NCBI GenBank assembly: GCA_000934385.1
Contig: KN880469.1
Coordinates: 62,001-126,000 of the forward strand
Source: Cylindrobasidium torrendii FP15055 ss-10
Taxonomy: Eukaryota; Basidiomycota; Agaricomycetes; Agaricales; Physalacriaceae
Reading direction: 5' to 3'
DNA length: 64,000 nucleotides
Of this stretch, positions 36,026 through 48,282 are shown piece by piece. Both the position numbers and the translations under genes were made by a program. The notes below the pieces were generated by a model that worked only from the letters and a program-made list of their open reading frames with translations, did no database searches and was not told where the DNA came from. The first letter of the stretch is position 1, and each line of letters opens with the position of its first letter.

Positions 36026-37574
36026 TCAGAAAAGTAATGACGCAGCCACATCGAGATTTCCGCCTGCTGCATCCAAAGAACTAATCGCCACTTGACGTGT
36101 AACCCCAAACTCCATGAGCGCCTTGATTTTTTCTTCTGGGTGCTGTGACTGAGGCCCGCTGGATGATGCATTTGGTGCAGCAGCGGTGCCCGGGATGGGC
36201 ACGGGCGTGTGGGGCTGGGAGGGCATGTTGCTCGCGCCTGTCCGAGAGCGTAGCAGGGCTTCTGCCTCGTCCTTTGGGTCGAAACGTTTCTTCTCGGGCA
36301 GCTCGTGTTCAGGAAGGAATGTGACCTCCCGACCTTGTATCCTGAGGACATTCTTCCCAAGGTCAATGCAGGCTTGATGCGCCTTAAGCATATCCAGGCC
36401 AAACAACAGGTCAACGTCACGAGACTGATGGAAGTTAGGGTGCGAAGGAATGGAGGCGAGGAGTTCGAACCTCCATCACCGAGAATGAAGTTGGCAAGAA
36501 GAGGTCGGCCAATTTGAGTTGTGCACTGTGCACACGTCCCAGAATCTTGGCTTCGCCCGCGCCTCGCGCGATACCCGAGAAACGAGTATCTACCAAACGC
36601 ATGATTCTGTGACCGAGGTTAGAGGTCGATAACATTGGGGCATTGCCAAACCAGCGTACCCGCATTTTTCGGCGCAGTCGGGGCTCACTATCAGTGTGTT
36701 ATGAGAACTGGAAGTGAATGAATGAGAAGAAACGCACTGATGGTCATCTGGGCCCCACTATCCACGAAGGCTTTCACTTTGTGACCATTAACTTCGACGG
36801 GAATGCTGCAAAAGTTGATGTTAGAAAGGGAGAGGGAGGAAGTGGGAAGCGCACTATAACATGGTGACCTGGGCGAAGCTTTCGGGCGAATACTCCATCG
36901 CATGGTTCATATTTTCCTCGATTGCTTCGCGCCGAATGAGCTCTTCAATTTTGCGCTGTGCCTCTACGTCGTATGGATCTTCGTTGAGCTTTGCAATCTC
37001 GCGTTGACGTTCGAGTTCGGCCTGGTTCCGTTTCCACTGGTAGTCCTGGTACCATTGGGCAAATCGTCTTGAATCGTTCACAATGGCGTCAAAGTCTGGT
37101 GTTTCCTTTGAATCGCGTAAATCGTGAAGGAATTGAGGGACTGTTCAAAGGCAAACATACACCTTGGAGGCGCTGTAGTAGTTCCGGGTTGCCCAATATG
37201 CTGAGACGCATTGTCTCCAAGTCTTGGCTGCTCATATAAGCAATAGTGAGGCGGTAATGCTCGGAACGTACCTGGGTTGTTGCTGGCTCTGCGCCTGCAT
37301 AAACGTCGACCGCCTACCCACCAATAGCATTGCATTGTCCGGTACCCCCAACTGAACCATTGTGGCTTTGGGATTTGACAACGCTCGTCCATTGTAGAGT
37401 ATGAGCGTCTCTGATTCTGGCAGTCCCGTCTAAAAGCTGTGAGTCGCGTTAAAGATACGAGCTATAGTAACGCACATCGGATGCTAGAAGAGCTATTACA
37501 TTCTCGAGTTCCATGTTGGGATCTATCTCGATGGAGAACGAGGCGCCCTGCTCGTTGACGAAGGTGAGTTGCAT
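36026..37574 (-). CDS. DDI1: DNA-damage-inducible protein Ddi1 (UBL, retroviral-like protease, UBA)
   Basis: The start is the ATG at 37574 ([20 protein letters not shown]), a ubiquitin-like domain. The helical linker [20 protein letters not shown] leads to the protease: [20 protein letters not shown] with [24 protein letters not shown], and [20 protein letters not shown]. The C-terminus [20 protein letters not shown] is a UBA domain. This is the standard Ddi1 layout; Ddi1 cleaves heavily ubiquitinated proteins and shuttles them to the proteasome. The protease DSGA, as in animal Ddi2, is complete. Several introns are present; one joins VME to a DVDLLF block near 36425-36470. Divergent from ATG29 across 187 bp. 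Confidence 0.92.
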
Positions 37575-37761
37575 TTTTTGGCGCGTCCAAGGTGGTAGGA
37601 TAAAGAAAAGATGTGTGGCAGCTGATCGGCTCTCCAGAGCGTCTGATGACGGTCAATGCGGTCAGGGTGAGCGTGATTCGTGACGCGTGACTTGCCCAAC
37701 TTCATCCGAGCCATCATCTACATCTCCAAGACGCGTATAACTCCCTAGGCTCATCCCAACT

Positions 37762-39120
37762 ATGCCCAGCATCAATGACCTGCCGCAAGTACGCGTCGTC
37801 GTCCGCCTGCCGTACAACCGCCCAGACCACCCTCCAGACGAGCCGCCAACTGTATGTCTGACACGCGGTTCGGTAGCGCGTTTACTCAGCGTCCTCAGAT
37901 AGAATGGACGACGAAGAAGGCAGATACGCTCTGGAAGGTCGTAGAGAGACAACTGATGAACGATGGGCAGGCTACAGACTGTACGTTTTCAGATGCCAAT
38001 AGGTTAACGACCAACTTACAGCTATCTACAGGGAATGCTCTCGCGCAACAACTGGACGTCCCTCTTCCGTATCTACTATTCCGTGCCCAGGCAAGCCTCA
38101 AGGAAGGTCTCCGAGGAATCAGCAAGATTCCTGGTATCACCACTCCATCCACTTCGCCCAGCGCTGGCAAGGAGTTTCCCTTCGACGCGGACCCTCCCAC
38201 AGTTGCTGGACGTGCCGCCAGTAGGCTCGGAGGCAGCATTCGTTCAGGCTCCTCGGGGCGTAACTCGACTCCACTAGGTATCCGTGCGCGATTGAGTTCC
38301 TTAGGTGCAAACTCCCCCAGACCTAAACGCGCATCATCATCCTCGACACTCACGCTCCAAGCACCTCCTTCGGTCTTGCGACCTGGGCCATCTCTGCGAC
38401 CGCCGACTCCCTCCTCATCTGAGCATAGCAGCAGCAGTGACTCTGAAGCCGAAGAAGATCAGCAAAGAGAAGAAGAGGCCAGAGGAAGACACGAAGAACA
38501 GCAAGATTGGGAGAGCAACCTGCGGGAGCTGCAGAGGCGAATGAATCCGGACGCGCTTGGGCTCGTGAGCAGTGGCTCTTCGCCTCTCTCCACGCGTAAT
38601 GTAGAAGGCCGAAGGTCTCATTCCATGCGGAGCGAAAGCCAAAGTTTGTCGAGCGTGACGAGTTCAGCACATAACTCTATACCAGAGATCCCATCTCCGC
38701 CGGCGGCAGGTCGTTCACATAGCCGCCGGACGTCCATGTCTCCCACTCATCCATCCAGTCCTCCGCCTTTCCCAATACGCAACACAGTCAGTCAAAAGCA
38801 GTTTCCCCACTTGGTGGCACGCAGTGGCAGTAGCGAAAACAGTAGTGGACCAACTTCACAGGCATCAAGCTTCAGTGATATTGGCAGTGGTTCGTTGCCA
38901 AAGACGACTACAGTGCTATAACTTACACGATTATTTGTAGACGCTAGCATGTCGGGGCTAGAGTCCAACTTGGAAAGCGCCTTGATTACGAATGTGATCC
39001 GTGGCGGGACCTCTCGACTGTAAGCCATGCATTGCCGACTTTGAATGCACTCTTATGGGTTGTAGGCAGACGTTCGCGCGCAATGGGAGTCGACTCATTC
39101 GAGGAGGTAAGCCTCAATAG
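37762..39120 (+). CDS. ATG29: Autophagy-related protein 29 (Atg29)
   Basis: The start is the ATG at 37762 (MPSINDLPQVRVVVRLPYNR). The N-terminal Atg29 domain is split by introns: RPDHPPDEPPT then IEWTTKKADTLWKVVERQLM, then DWNALAQQLDVPLPYLLFRA with LKEGLRGISKIPG. The middle is long, Ser/Pro-rich and disordered, with a Glu-rich stretch. The conserved C-terminus needs two 3' introns: one of 51 nt from GTTCGT to TTTGTAG joins DIGS to DASMSGLESNLESALITNVI, and one joins SRL to QTFARNGSRLIRG, ending at 39120. Atg29 with Atg17 and Atg31 organises the phagophore assembly site; it is short in yeast and longer here. Confidence 0.85.
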
Positions 39121-41274
39121 AAGATGACTGAGTACTGAACACTCGAGGACGGGTTATTATTATATACTGCATTTCCAGGCGAGGAGTATATGCAGCACGG
39201 GACATTATGCGTTAGAGACACCACATTCAAACAGCTTGATCTTACCTTTGGTCCACGGAGAAATACGTCTTTTATTCGGTGCACGCCCAAAAAGGTAATA
39301 TAGGTTGGGAACTGTGCCTGCGCATGACGATTGGCAGACATGTAAGCGTATTCTTGGACACATTGTCCTAGTCCTGTTGCAGTCCTGCGACCTAAGCGCT
39401 AAGCTTTCAATGCCACGGCCCGTATGAGATGTGTAAGTCCTTCTTTGTATTCCCTCGCTTATTGGTATGATTGAGGGCCGTGGGCCGCCACGCTCCGTGC
39501 AGGGTCGAGTTTGTCCATCTACCCAGGCGGCGCCCAATGCCCTTTCCATTACTCCTTGGGTAAACGGTCTGTAAGGGCACCATCACAACACACTTCCTTG
39601 GCTTCCAGAAGCACGCAAACCCCTTGTGTTTGTTTTGACGATGGGAACCGGTGAAGAAAGCCCCGTAGCGTAGATCAAGCATTGGCCCCTGATTGGCCCG
39701 AAATCTCGCTGCTTATGGGAATCCGTCTCGCATTGTGTATCGATCGCTTGTGGAACGCGAGTTCTATTATGATGGATTCGATTTTTTGAAGTTTGTAAGT
39801 GATACGTAGTATGCTTCTGGGGTTTGTGTAGACTGGCTCAAAGAGACAGAATCTGATATAGTTGGGTGTATGTGGATATTCTATCCATATGGACTATTGG
39901 ATTTCGCACGAAATAGTACGGAACCCAGATTGTGGCGCTGCTGTCTCTTGACCTCAAGGCGGCCGTGGAAGCAATAAAGATCGACGCTGAACGATTTTCT
40001 CCATTTTGAATTGATTCGGAGGTGTATAAGATTAGCGCGAGCTCAAAATCCCTTGGACCACCGTTGGACCGTCGGACATCCAGTTGGCCTGGAGCTCCAA
40101 AACGTCCGTGAAAATTCAGCTCAGTCATATTGCTACTGTAGAACCAGTCTTGTTGCTGTGTCCTGTATCAGGTCCTTGCTAAACAACAGGCAGGCTGATA
40201 ATCCGGAGGGCTTTGACCCGTCCCGGCATGCTATCCGTATCCACCGTTTTCCGAACTCTTCGTGTATCAAGTTCGTTTGGTGAGTGCTTAAACTTTCGTT
40301 AGAGCAGCTATGAAAACAGGAACAGCTTTCCGGGAACGAATGTGATATGCCGAGCAGCAGGAGGCAGTAAGGCAGGACTACCTAAAACGTTGGTTCACCT
40401 AAGCCCCAGATTATACACGAGATTCGTCTTTGTAACATCTTCAAATCTTTGCTTTCTAAGCCCAATCCTTCAAGTGGTTTATCAACCGCTCACCCACGAC
40501 CACAAATCAATGCCTTATATTACTACCTCCGGATCGTCGTTTGATGCGCCGATTCTCCGGCCGCGATGACACATCATCAGATATCTCATTGTGTACCTCG
40601 GGCCGACCTACTGAAATTGGGCGATTTATTTGAGCTTTGTGAAGTTTCTCATCAAAAGACATATCTTCAATACACAACGTTCAGCGCCTGGTAACTCGGA
40701 TGTGCTCCGAGCGTTAATCATCGTCCGAGCATCCGCTCCGAGAATTACGGGACTAGTAGTACGCGCCGCGCTGTTCTCTCGGTTGTCTCTCGTGTGAATG
40801 ATCCTGCAGAGTCCTGCGCACTCGAACATCCTCCAACCAGTGACCATAGCCACCTACTTACTATTGCCATTACACTCTACGTATGCGATTACGCCACCAT
40901 CTGGCAAGAAAACGGTGGATTAAACCAGTCACACATGCTGGGGTTACAGGTCAGGTGGCTCTCTCGAGTTCTGCCTCGGATCGTACCCTGAGTTCAAAAA
41001 GGAAATCAGTACTTCAAAGTCGGTGGTTTTGTACCGTAACCCTGCAGGACGCGTTTCGAACCATCTCTGCTCCCCCCGAAAAGGCAGGCAAAGAAAATGT
41101 GTCTTTTATTTCCTATGGGAGTGCTGCCGCATCTCCGGCGTCGCACGAGGTGAGTGAGAACTCGAACCTCGCAGGTGCGCGGATCCAGCCGCGGATGGCG
41201 GGTGCCACTCGGGGAGTCGGGACAGGTTTGGTCGAAAGGTCGACTTGAATGCATTTCGTGTGGTAATTCTAAAG
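39121..41274. other. Gene-poor region, 2.15 kb
   Basis: Between the 3' ends of ATG29 and the Yih1 gene. Open frames on both strands are short, without domains or good splice joins. A small perfect hairpin (CTCGGA/TCCGAG, 40695-40711) is the only structure noted. No tRNA was found. Confidence 0.5.
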
Positions 41275-42522
41275 CTACTTCCTGCCCCGTTGTTTCTTGT
41301 GACTGTCTGCTACGCCTTCAAGGAAACCACCGAGCTCTAGCGCATTTCGAGCGCATTGATTTATGTGTTTGAAGCGATCTGGTCCTATATGCAAGCCGCC
41401 GAAGTATCTTGATACGACGACCAAGACGTTATTAACTTCCTGCAGGGTTTTTGAGGACACTGTCGCTGTGATGTTGAGTCATTCTGCGCACCAGAATTTG
41501 CAGGAGATGGGCTAAGCGTCCACCCGCAGCTGTCTCTCCATCGTCGTCGTTGTCTGCGCACAGATGAGGTCTGCAAATTGCGAATGGAACAATGTTCGAT
41601 ACATACCCTGGTGAAGCACTGTGCCTACCTGACATCTCCAAGCGTTTATAATGGGATGGGCAGCTCGTGCAACACGTCGGTCAGATAATAGAGCAGAGAG
41701 AATTATGGGAACCTGTACATCATTAGGCGTAGACCAACAAGACATGCTGGAGACGTGCTTGAGATGGATCTGTTATAGCACACGCCCTGCCAACAAAAAC
41801 ACTTTTTCTATCCACTATGGGTTCTGATTCGTACATTTGCAGTCCGTCTGGAAGATCAGAGAGATCTGCGGGTTGGCTGTGGTCGATTTCATCTTCTACT
41901 GGTTCTGTTGCCTTCGGGGCTGGGTCGATGGGATGTTGGGCCTCCTTCTCGTCGTCTCGAAGTATCTCGCCTGCCTTACCAAGTGAGAGATGCTCCTCGT
42001 ACCACTCGACGCAGCGTTCCAAGACGTTCTGAAGGCCATCAAATACACAGACGAGGTCGGGACTCCATTCGACACCGTTCACAGACATGAACGTTTTCAA
42101 AACGGTGCTAAACAGCGCAGTGTCTGCCCCATAAGCACCGATATAGCGTGAGAGAAGCTGAAGCTGTGGAGGAGACGCAGCGGGATAATCTGCTGGAATA
42201 GACACGAGTACTTTGATCGTAACGTCTTCGTAAGGCTCAGGAAAACTGGTTCTCAGGAAACAGGCGCTGTACTATCTGTGCAAAGAAACTCACTTGAGAT
42301 TGACCTCGTACCTCAGGGTGCCATCGCGGGGGGTTTTACTGTGCACAGGAGCCGGTTGCCATGCTTGCAGTGCTTCGGGGCCATAAATTGATTCCAGCAC
42401 TGAGAGCATCAGAAAACAATGTAGGATATACATATTTGTTAGAGAATAATCCCACCTTCGAGTTCGGAGGCGACAGCTTCACGCTCCGGCTGAGCCTGCA
42501 AGTCGGCCAATATACGTTCCAT
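41275..42522 (-). CDS. YIH1: Yih1/IMPACT family protein (Gcn2-regulation)
   Basis: The start is the ATG at 42522 (MERILADLQAQPEREAVASE). A first intron joins SELE to VLESIYGPEALQAWQPAPVH, the beginning of an RWD domain, which continues LVSIPADYPAASPPQLQLLS and DGLQNVLERCVEWYEEHLSL. An acidic linker leads to the IMPACT domain: SVFVGRACAITDPSQVPIIL, AAHPIINAWRC, then an exon with DNDDDGETAAGGRLAHLLQI and VVVSRYFGGLHIGPDRFKHI. This is the usual Yih1 order. It binds Gcn1 and dampens activation of the Gcn2 kinase under amino-acid stress. About six short introns, complete ends. Confidence 0.9.
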
Positions 42523-42746
42523 GACAGAATCAATCAAGATCCCGGGAAAACGCTAATCCTCGTCCTGGTGAGGTAGCAAGTCTGTAACAGGTAACGTCGA
42601 TCTCTCAAGAATAACCGCCCCTTGCTAGGGTCGTCTACGATCAATCAATAAATATTATACATATATCATCCCTCCGAATCCTCGAGGTCCTGGTGACTAT
42701 TTAACCTGGCACACCTTCATGATTTCCCATTCCCTCGTTCCCAATC

Positions 42747-45018
42747 ATGAAGCGAGCCCGCGATTCCAACAGCAAAGACGCCCCAGAGGCTGGCCCCAGC
42801 TCCTCCAGCGGACGTGGCCGTTCAAAGCGCTCAAAGATACAAGCATGCACGTCTTGTCGACGGCACAAGACTCGCTGTGAGGTCCTGGACAGCTTTGTCG
42901 ACGGTGTCGTCCGCTGCCATCGCTGCAAAGTCCTCAATTCGACGTGTTCCTACGAGACCATGGACAAGGCGCTCTTTCTCGACCAGCCGCCTTCCCCTTC
43001 GCCCGGGAGCTCAGACAGAAGTGAAGCCTTTCTTTCAAACACGACTGGCGTCTTCACCCGACGCCCGTCCACTAGCGCCGCCTCTCTGGACACTGTGCTC
43101 GACGATCCCTTTCCCCGTGCCGACATTATGTGGTCGTTCATCCCCCAATCACTCGATTGGTCTACACCCATGGCCGCACTGCAGGAGCTCTGCAAACAAA
43201 CGGCGCAGCCTCCCCCGCCTCCACTACTTCTGGCACAAGACCAGTCGATAGGCGACATCCTCACCCGGCACGAGGAAGAGCACCTGCTCTCGATGTACGC
43301 TGCCCACGCATTCCCAAGGTATCTTACTAAATATCATTTCAGTTTCAACAACAAATACGCTCCTTGGTACAGTGTACTCGTCCAAGATGGCATCACCCCG
43401 TTCCTTGACCTCGTCTGTTGTACCATCGCCTCTCGCTACCTCGATGTCGCCACTCGGTCCGGTGTTGCACCTCGGCTTCAGAAGCTCACAGAGGACAAGA
43501 TAGCTCGAATGATATTCAACCCATCCATGTACGAATCACTAGAGACCGTCCAGGGACTCATAATCCTGTCTCTCTGGGAGCCTGTGTGCGGCGTCACTCA
43601 GAGCGGCGGTCGCGACGGCAAGATGCTCATTAGCATGGCAGTGAGCATGGCGACCAACATGCGCCTCAACGAAGCTTCGACGCTAGCGGCCGGTCTGCGC
43701 GATCGCACCCTACCCAACACACCCCGCAATAACGCACTCGACCTTGAAACCGAGATGAACAAAGCCCGTCTGGTAACGTTCTGGCTCTTTCCTACTCTGT
43801 TCCAGCGCTTACGGGCTCCCTAGTGGCTCGTTTTGGCGAATACAGAGTCGTTGTACGTACAACGACTTCCTCTTGTTCTCGCTAAACTCATCCATGCTCG
43901 TGCAGGTTGTGCTTGGGTACAGGGCGCAAGCCAATGTCCCAACGCTCCAACGCGGATATCGACCTGATCCCCATACACAACAACCCTTCGAGTGTATCCC
44001 AGGGTCGAGATTTTCGATTACGCCTTGCCGCGGATATCTTCGATGCCGCTGAAGCTGGCTTGGCCATCCAATTCACCCAACGCGCAGACATGGACGAATG
44101 GTACACTGGGACTTCTGCAGCGTTAGCCGCGTTCGACCGGCTGTCGCGACTCGCACTCCCGCTATCCAGTACGTTCGTCTCAAATGACATAAACGAAATT
44201 GTATTCATCTTATCGTTCTTGTAGTTGTACAAGACCACGACCGCTTCTACTACCACATGCTGAATGTGCTCATCCTTTCCTGCCGCCAACTGGTACTCTA
44301 CCACGCCGTCTTCCAAGCTCGTCGTGTCGTCCGGGACGCTAATGACAAGACAAATCCTTACTGGTTCATGGAAATTCGTCCGCACGGACTCAATATCATT
44401 GTGACCTGGGGAAAGGAAATTCTGCAGGTCGCGGAGGCATTGTTGGTTGCAGTACTGCAGGCGGACTACGCGCTTGTTGCCACCTCCCCAGACATTGTCT
44501 TCACCCAGATCGGACTTTCCTGTGGCCTCATCGTTGGCACAAAGTTTCTGGTCGCTGATAAGCTTGGGACAGACTTGGTGGGCTCTGGGGAGAGGCTACT
44601 GGAGCTCACCACTCAGGTATTGAACCGAGGGAGCTTCTCTGCAGACCATGCCCCTCGCCGGTGCGCACACGTTATACACTCGATGTTCACGGCATGGCAG
44701 CATCGCAAGCAAGCAGGCGCGGCGCCGGCCGAAGAACCCCCGGCGTCTGTAACACCATCTCCCGTGTACTCTACCCCACAATCCGACTCTCCTCGCTCTC
44801 AAACTGGGCACGAGCGCTCATACGAGCCAGTTGCCAGTGCATACTACCAGGGCCGACAACTGCCCTCCATGCCGCCAGACCTTGACCCCGCCGGATACCA
44901 AGACGAAGACCAATCCTGGTGGTCAAATTTCTTCACCACCTCTGCCGTTCCCCGACAGTCAGACGACGGAGGACAAGGGCGTCCAACATCGTCTGTACGG
45001 CATCACCCTTACATATAA
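42747..45018 (+). CDS. Zn2Cys6 transcription factor with fungal-specific domain
   Basis: The start is the ATG at 42747 (MKRARDSNSKDAPEAGPSSS). The binuclear cluster reads CTSCRRHKTRC then CHRCKVLNSTC, spaced CX2CX6CX12CX2CX6C, preceded by a basic stretch. The middle homology part includes LLSMYAAHAFPRYLTKYHFS, ETVQGLIILSLWEPV and ISMAVSMATNMRLNEASTLA, the last close to the conserved fungal regulator motif. Three introns are evident (about 43772-43820, one near 43850-43905 and 44170-44224). The tail is Ser/Pro-rich. Target genes cannot be told from sequence. Divergent from YIH1; it could regulate anything locally, but there is no evidence for that. Confidence 0.88.
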
Positions 45019-45235
45019 TAGTATATTGTCTGGGCTCGTGTACTATTCCTGCTTTGCTTTTTTGGATATCGTTGTCATTATTTCCATTTATCTAGTTATC
45101 ACTTGCTGAACGCCGTCTTTTGTACAAATAATTCTCGGTGCTCGTCCGAGCCCAATTCCTCGACTCTGGGTTCTTGTGATGAGTGGCACGTCCGCATCCG
45201 ATCACTGATTCCATTTGGACTGTTTGTTTCCCATC

Positions 45236-47537
45236 ATGAGCACACGCGCCGCCATTCTCACAGGCGAGCATGCTCACCCACAAATGAAATTGTATTGAAT
45301 TCTACTCAGTCAGCGATTCAGCCTCACAAGATGCGGCGCTGGACAAATCTGGCCCAAAGATCCAAGAAATCCTGCGTGAAGCTGGCATAACTTGCTCGTA
45401 CTCGCAGATTGTTCCAGACGATGCTGCTAACATCAAGGAGGTTGTTCTTTCTTGGTCGGACAAGCAGGATGTGGATCTCATTCTCACCACCGGTGGGACT
45501 GGATTTGGGACTCGAGATGTGACCCCAGAGGTGGACATCGGCGAAATGCTTGGATAAGTTCTAACTCGTCTTATAGGCCGTAAGCCCTCTCCTCGAGCGT
45601 CAGGCTCCTGGAATTGTGCATCTTCTTCTCAGCTCATCACTCAAACACACACCGTTTGCGTCCTTGTCTCGTCCAGTCGCAGGGACGTGCAAGAAGACAC
45701 TAATAATCACTCTTCCTGGAAGCATCAAAGCGGTCACTGAGAACCTCAATGCGTTGCTTGAAGCAAACGTCTTAGGACATGCCATAGAACTCATTCGCGG
45801 CGGAACGGGGGCAGCCGTACATTCGACTATGGGACAAGGTGCAGATTCGACGCCTGCAAAACACGAGCATCATCATCACCACCACCACCACCATCACGGC
45901 CATTCTCATGACCATAAGCATCCGGTCGCTCGAACGTCACAAGCACTGTCCCAGGACACTCACACTCCCGGTGGGCAGTACACAATTTACGCGGGGGTAC
46001 GCTGACAGCAATTCTTAGTGTCCGCTCGCCATCGAGTGTCCCCATATCCGTTGGTATCCTACGAGGATGCCATTGCACGGATATTGACTACATTGAGTCC
46101 TCTCAAGGCTGTTACCCAGCCTGTCAGTCTGCCCGTTGCGAAATCGTTCAGGCGTTAACCTGTATTACAGGTTACACCATCGCTTACAGGCCATGTTCTC
46201 GCCGAAGATGTGTATGCCCCCTCGGACGTTCCATTGACTTCTACAACGAGTGTCGATGGGTATGCATTATCAAGTGAAATCTTCGACCATGATGATTGGT
46301 CAGGCAGCTCATAACTATTGTCTATAGCAAGTCAACCCCCAGGCGTATACTCCGTAGTCACATCCTCCTCCCATCGAATAACCGACACGCTTGCCCCCGA
46401 TACCGTGTACCGTATCAACACCGGCGCACCACTTCCCGCGGGAACCGACACTGTCATTATGGTCGAGGACACCCGACTGGTCGAGGACACCCGACTGGTC
46501 GAGGAAAAGGACGGCGAAGAAACAAAGGTCGAGATTCTGGCTGCCACTGACCCAGGCGAGAACATCCGCGCGCCAGGCTCTGACACCAAACGCGGCGACC
46601 TCGTTCTCAGAAAAGGCGACCGCATCGTCAGCCCCGGCGGCGAGATTGGCACCTTGGCGTTTGTGGGCCGGCAAGAAGTCTCTGTCGTGCGTAAACCAGT
46701 CATCGCTATCCTCTCCACAGGAAATGAGATCGTGGATTTGCAAAGAGGAAATCCAAACGGGAAGGCTGAATGGGGCGGGATTTGGGATACGAACAGGCCG
46801 TCGCTCCAGGCAGCTATAGAAGGTCTTGGGTATAAAGTCGTCGATTTGGGAATCGTCTCCGATGTGTAGGCTGCTATCGTCCTCTTGCATGCCACTGTTA
46901 ACATTTTGTCTAGCGTTTCCGAACATGTCGATGCCATGAAGCGGGGACTCGCTTCTGCGGACATTCTAGTCTCCACTGGTGGTACTTCCATGGGTCCGTC
47001 CGACTTGTTCAAGCCCGTTATCGAACACGAACTCGGTGGGACGATCCATTTCGGCCGGGTGACCATCAAGCCAGGAAAACCCACAACGTTCGCCACTGTA
47101 CCCTGGGATGGCGAGCAGAAGCCAGTTTTTGCACTGCCCGGGAATCCAGCGTCCGCTTTGGTGACTTTTCATATCTTCGTTTTGCCTGCCCTTCGGAGGC
47201 TCGGGGGATGGGCAGAAACAGCCTGCCAGTATCCTCGCGTGAAAGTGAAAGTGCGTTTCTGTGCTTTACTGAAGCGCCATGTTTTGATTTCTCGAGATAG
47301 ATAACGAACGCGATGAACCTTGACCCACGAACGGAATTCCATCGTGTTATCATCAAGGCGACAGGAAGCGGATTGGTTGCAGAGAGCACTGGTGGACAGA
47401 GGTCGAGTAGAGCAGCGAGCATGAGTGGAGCCAACGGGCTGGTCATCTTGCCTCAGCTGAAAGAGGGAGGGCCAAAGAGACTTGAAGCAGGAGACGCAGT
47501 GGATGCTCTGGTCATCGGAGAGCTACAAATGGCTTGA
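45236..47537 (+). CDS. Gephyrin-type molybdenum cofactor biosynthesis protein (MogA/MoaB and MoeA domains)
   Basis: The start is the ATG at 45236 (MSTRAAILT). The N-terminal MogA/MoaB domain spans VSDSASQDAALDKSGPKIQE, LILTTGGTGFGTRDVTPE and GSIKAVTENLNALLEANVLG with AIELIRGG. A His-rich linker (HEHHHHHHHHHHGHSHDHKH) follows. The MoeA domain has SPLKAVTQPVTPSLTGHVLA, VYRINTGAPLPAGTDTVIMV, IVSPGGEIGTLAFVGRQEVS, STGGTSMGPSD and VFALPGNPASALV. Together these adenylate molybdopterin and insert molybdate. The first intron, 45264-45309, starts with GC (GCGAGC) and is needed to read AILTVSDS. An 18-bp tandem repeat (VEDTRL twice) lies at about 46461-46500. Twelve or so introns in total, no defect. 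Confidence 0.93.
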
Positions 47538-47635
47538 CGATGAAAGGATAAAAGTACAAGTAGTGTATACATATGAGGAACCTATGAATTTGGGTCAAAA
47601 CTGACAACGATATATCATGCAGGAACTTACAGGCT

Positions 47636-48282
47636 CTATTCCGCCTGTAGTGCAGCTAATTCTGCCTCCAGCTTGAGCTTCTGTTTCATGAGTGCGTGCA
47701 GCTTTCCGTGTTCTAATCGTTGTTGGGCTGTTGTTCCTGCGGTCGGCCGGGCAGGGACAATCTTCAGAGCTTCGTCCTGGAGAGATATATAAGAGGAGAT
47801 ACAGCTGGGTGCGATGAACACGAACTCTTGCTTTCAGCTGGGTATTTCTCTTGCGTAGAACCTCGAGACCGGCCACTGCACGTTCAATAAGTTCGTTGAC
47901 CGTGGGATCGATTGATTCTGCAAGCTCGTGCTTGAACCGCTTGACTGTGCCCTCGCTTGTGAGGATAAACACCTGGAAGGGTGTACTATGAAGACACGGT
48001 ATTAGGTGAGAGTTGTAGAACACACCCTATCATTGGACAATATCTTTGTCATTCGAGAGTACCCATTTGTTCCATCGCGTGTGATAGCCTCACAATCCAA
48101 TGCCTTGGTGCAGGTTAGTACGATTACTGATTGGTGGACTAGCAGCGCACCGCATCACAGCAGCCCTCAAGAGCGGCAACACAGTCCAACAAACTTGGCG
48201 GACATCGCGTCACCGAATGGTCTACCGGCGCCGAGTCGAACACGGACTGTCTTGCCCTCGAATTCGTACGGGACAGCGACAT
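47636..48282 (-). CDS. SPC19: DASH complex subunit Spc19
   Basis: The start is the ATG at 48282 (MSLSRTNSRARQSVFDSAPV). Exons are joined by GT-AG introns near 48113-48156 and 47971-48028, giving PSLLDCVAALEGCCDAALDC, then YSRMTKILSNDRVFILTSEG, TVKRFKHELAESIDPTVNEL, and RAVAGLEVLRKRNTQLKARV. A last intron near 47778-47827 leads to DEALKIVPARPTAGTTAQQR and the Leu/Lys tail ending LQAE. The SLxxCVxxLE start and the Pro-containing central helix are Spc19 marks. DASH rings tether kinetochores to spindle microtubules. The exons are each under 200 nt, so the gene is easy to miss. Confidence 0.85.

Noticed and set aside
36450..36480. B-box-like GAGTTCGAACCTCC that could belong to a tRNA
   Set aside because: It lies in an intron of the DDI1 gene, and no A box, acceptor stem or cloverleaf could be drawn around it.
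41150..41190. GGTTCGAGTTC on the minus strand resembling a tRNA T arm
   Set aside because: The T stem does not pair and no A box or acceptor stem fits upstream.
42747..45018. The Zn2Cys6 protein as the regulator that binds the palindrome at 1220-1231
   Set aside because: It is 40 kb away with no evidence of a link, and such factors number in the dozens per genome.
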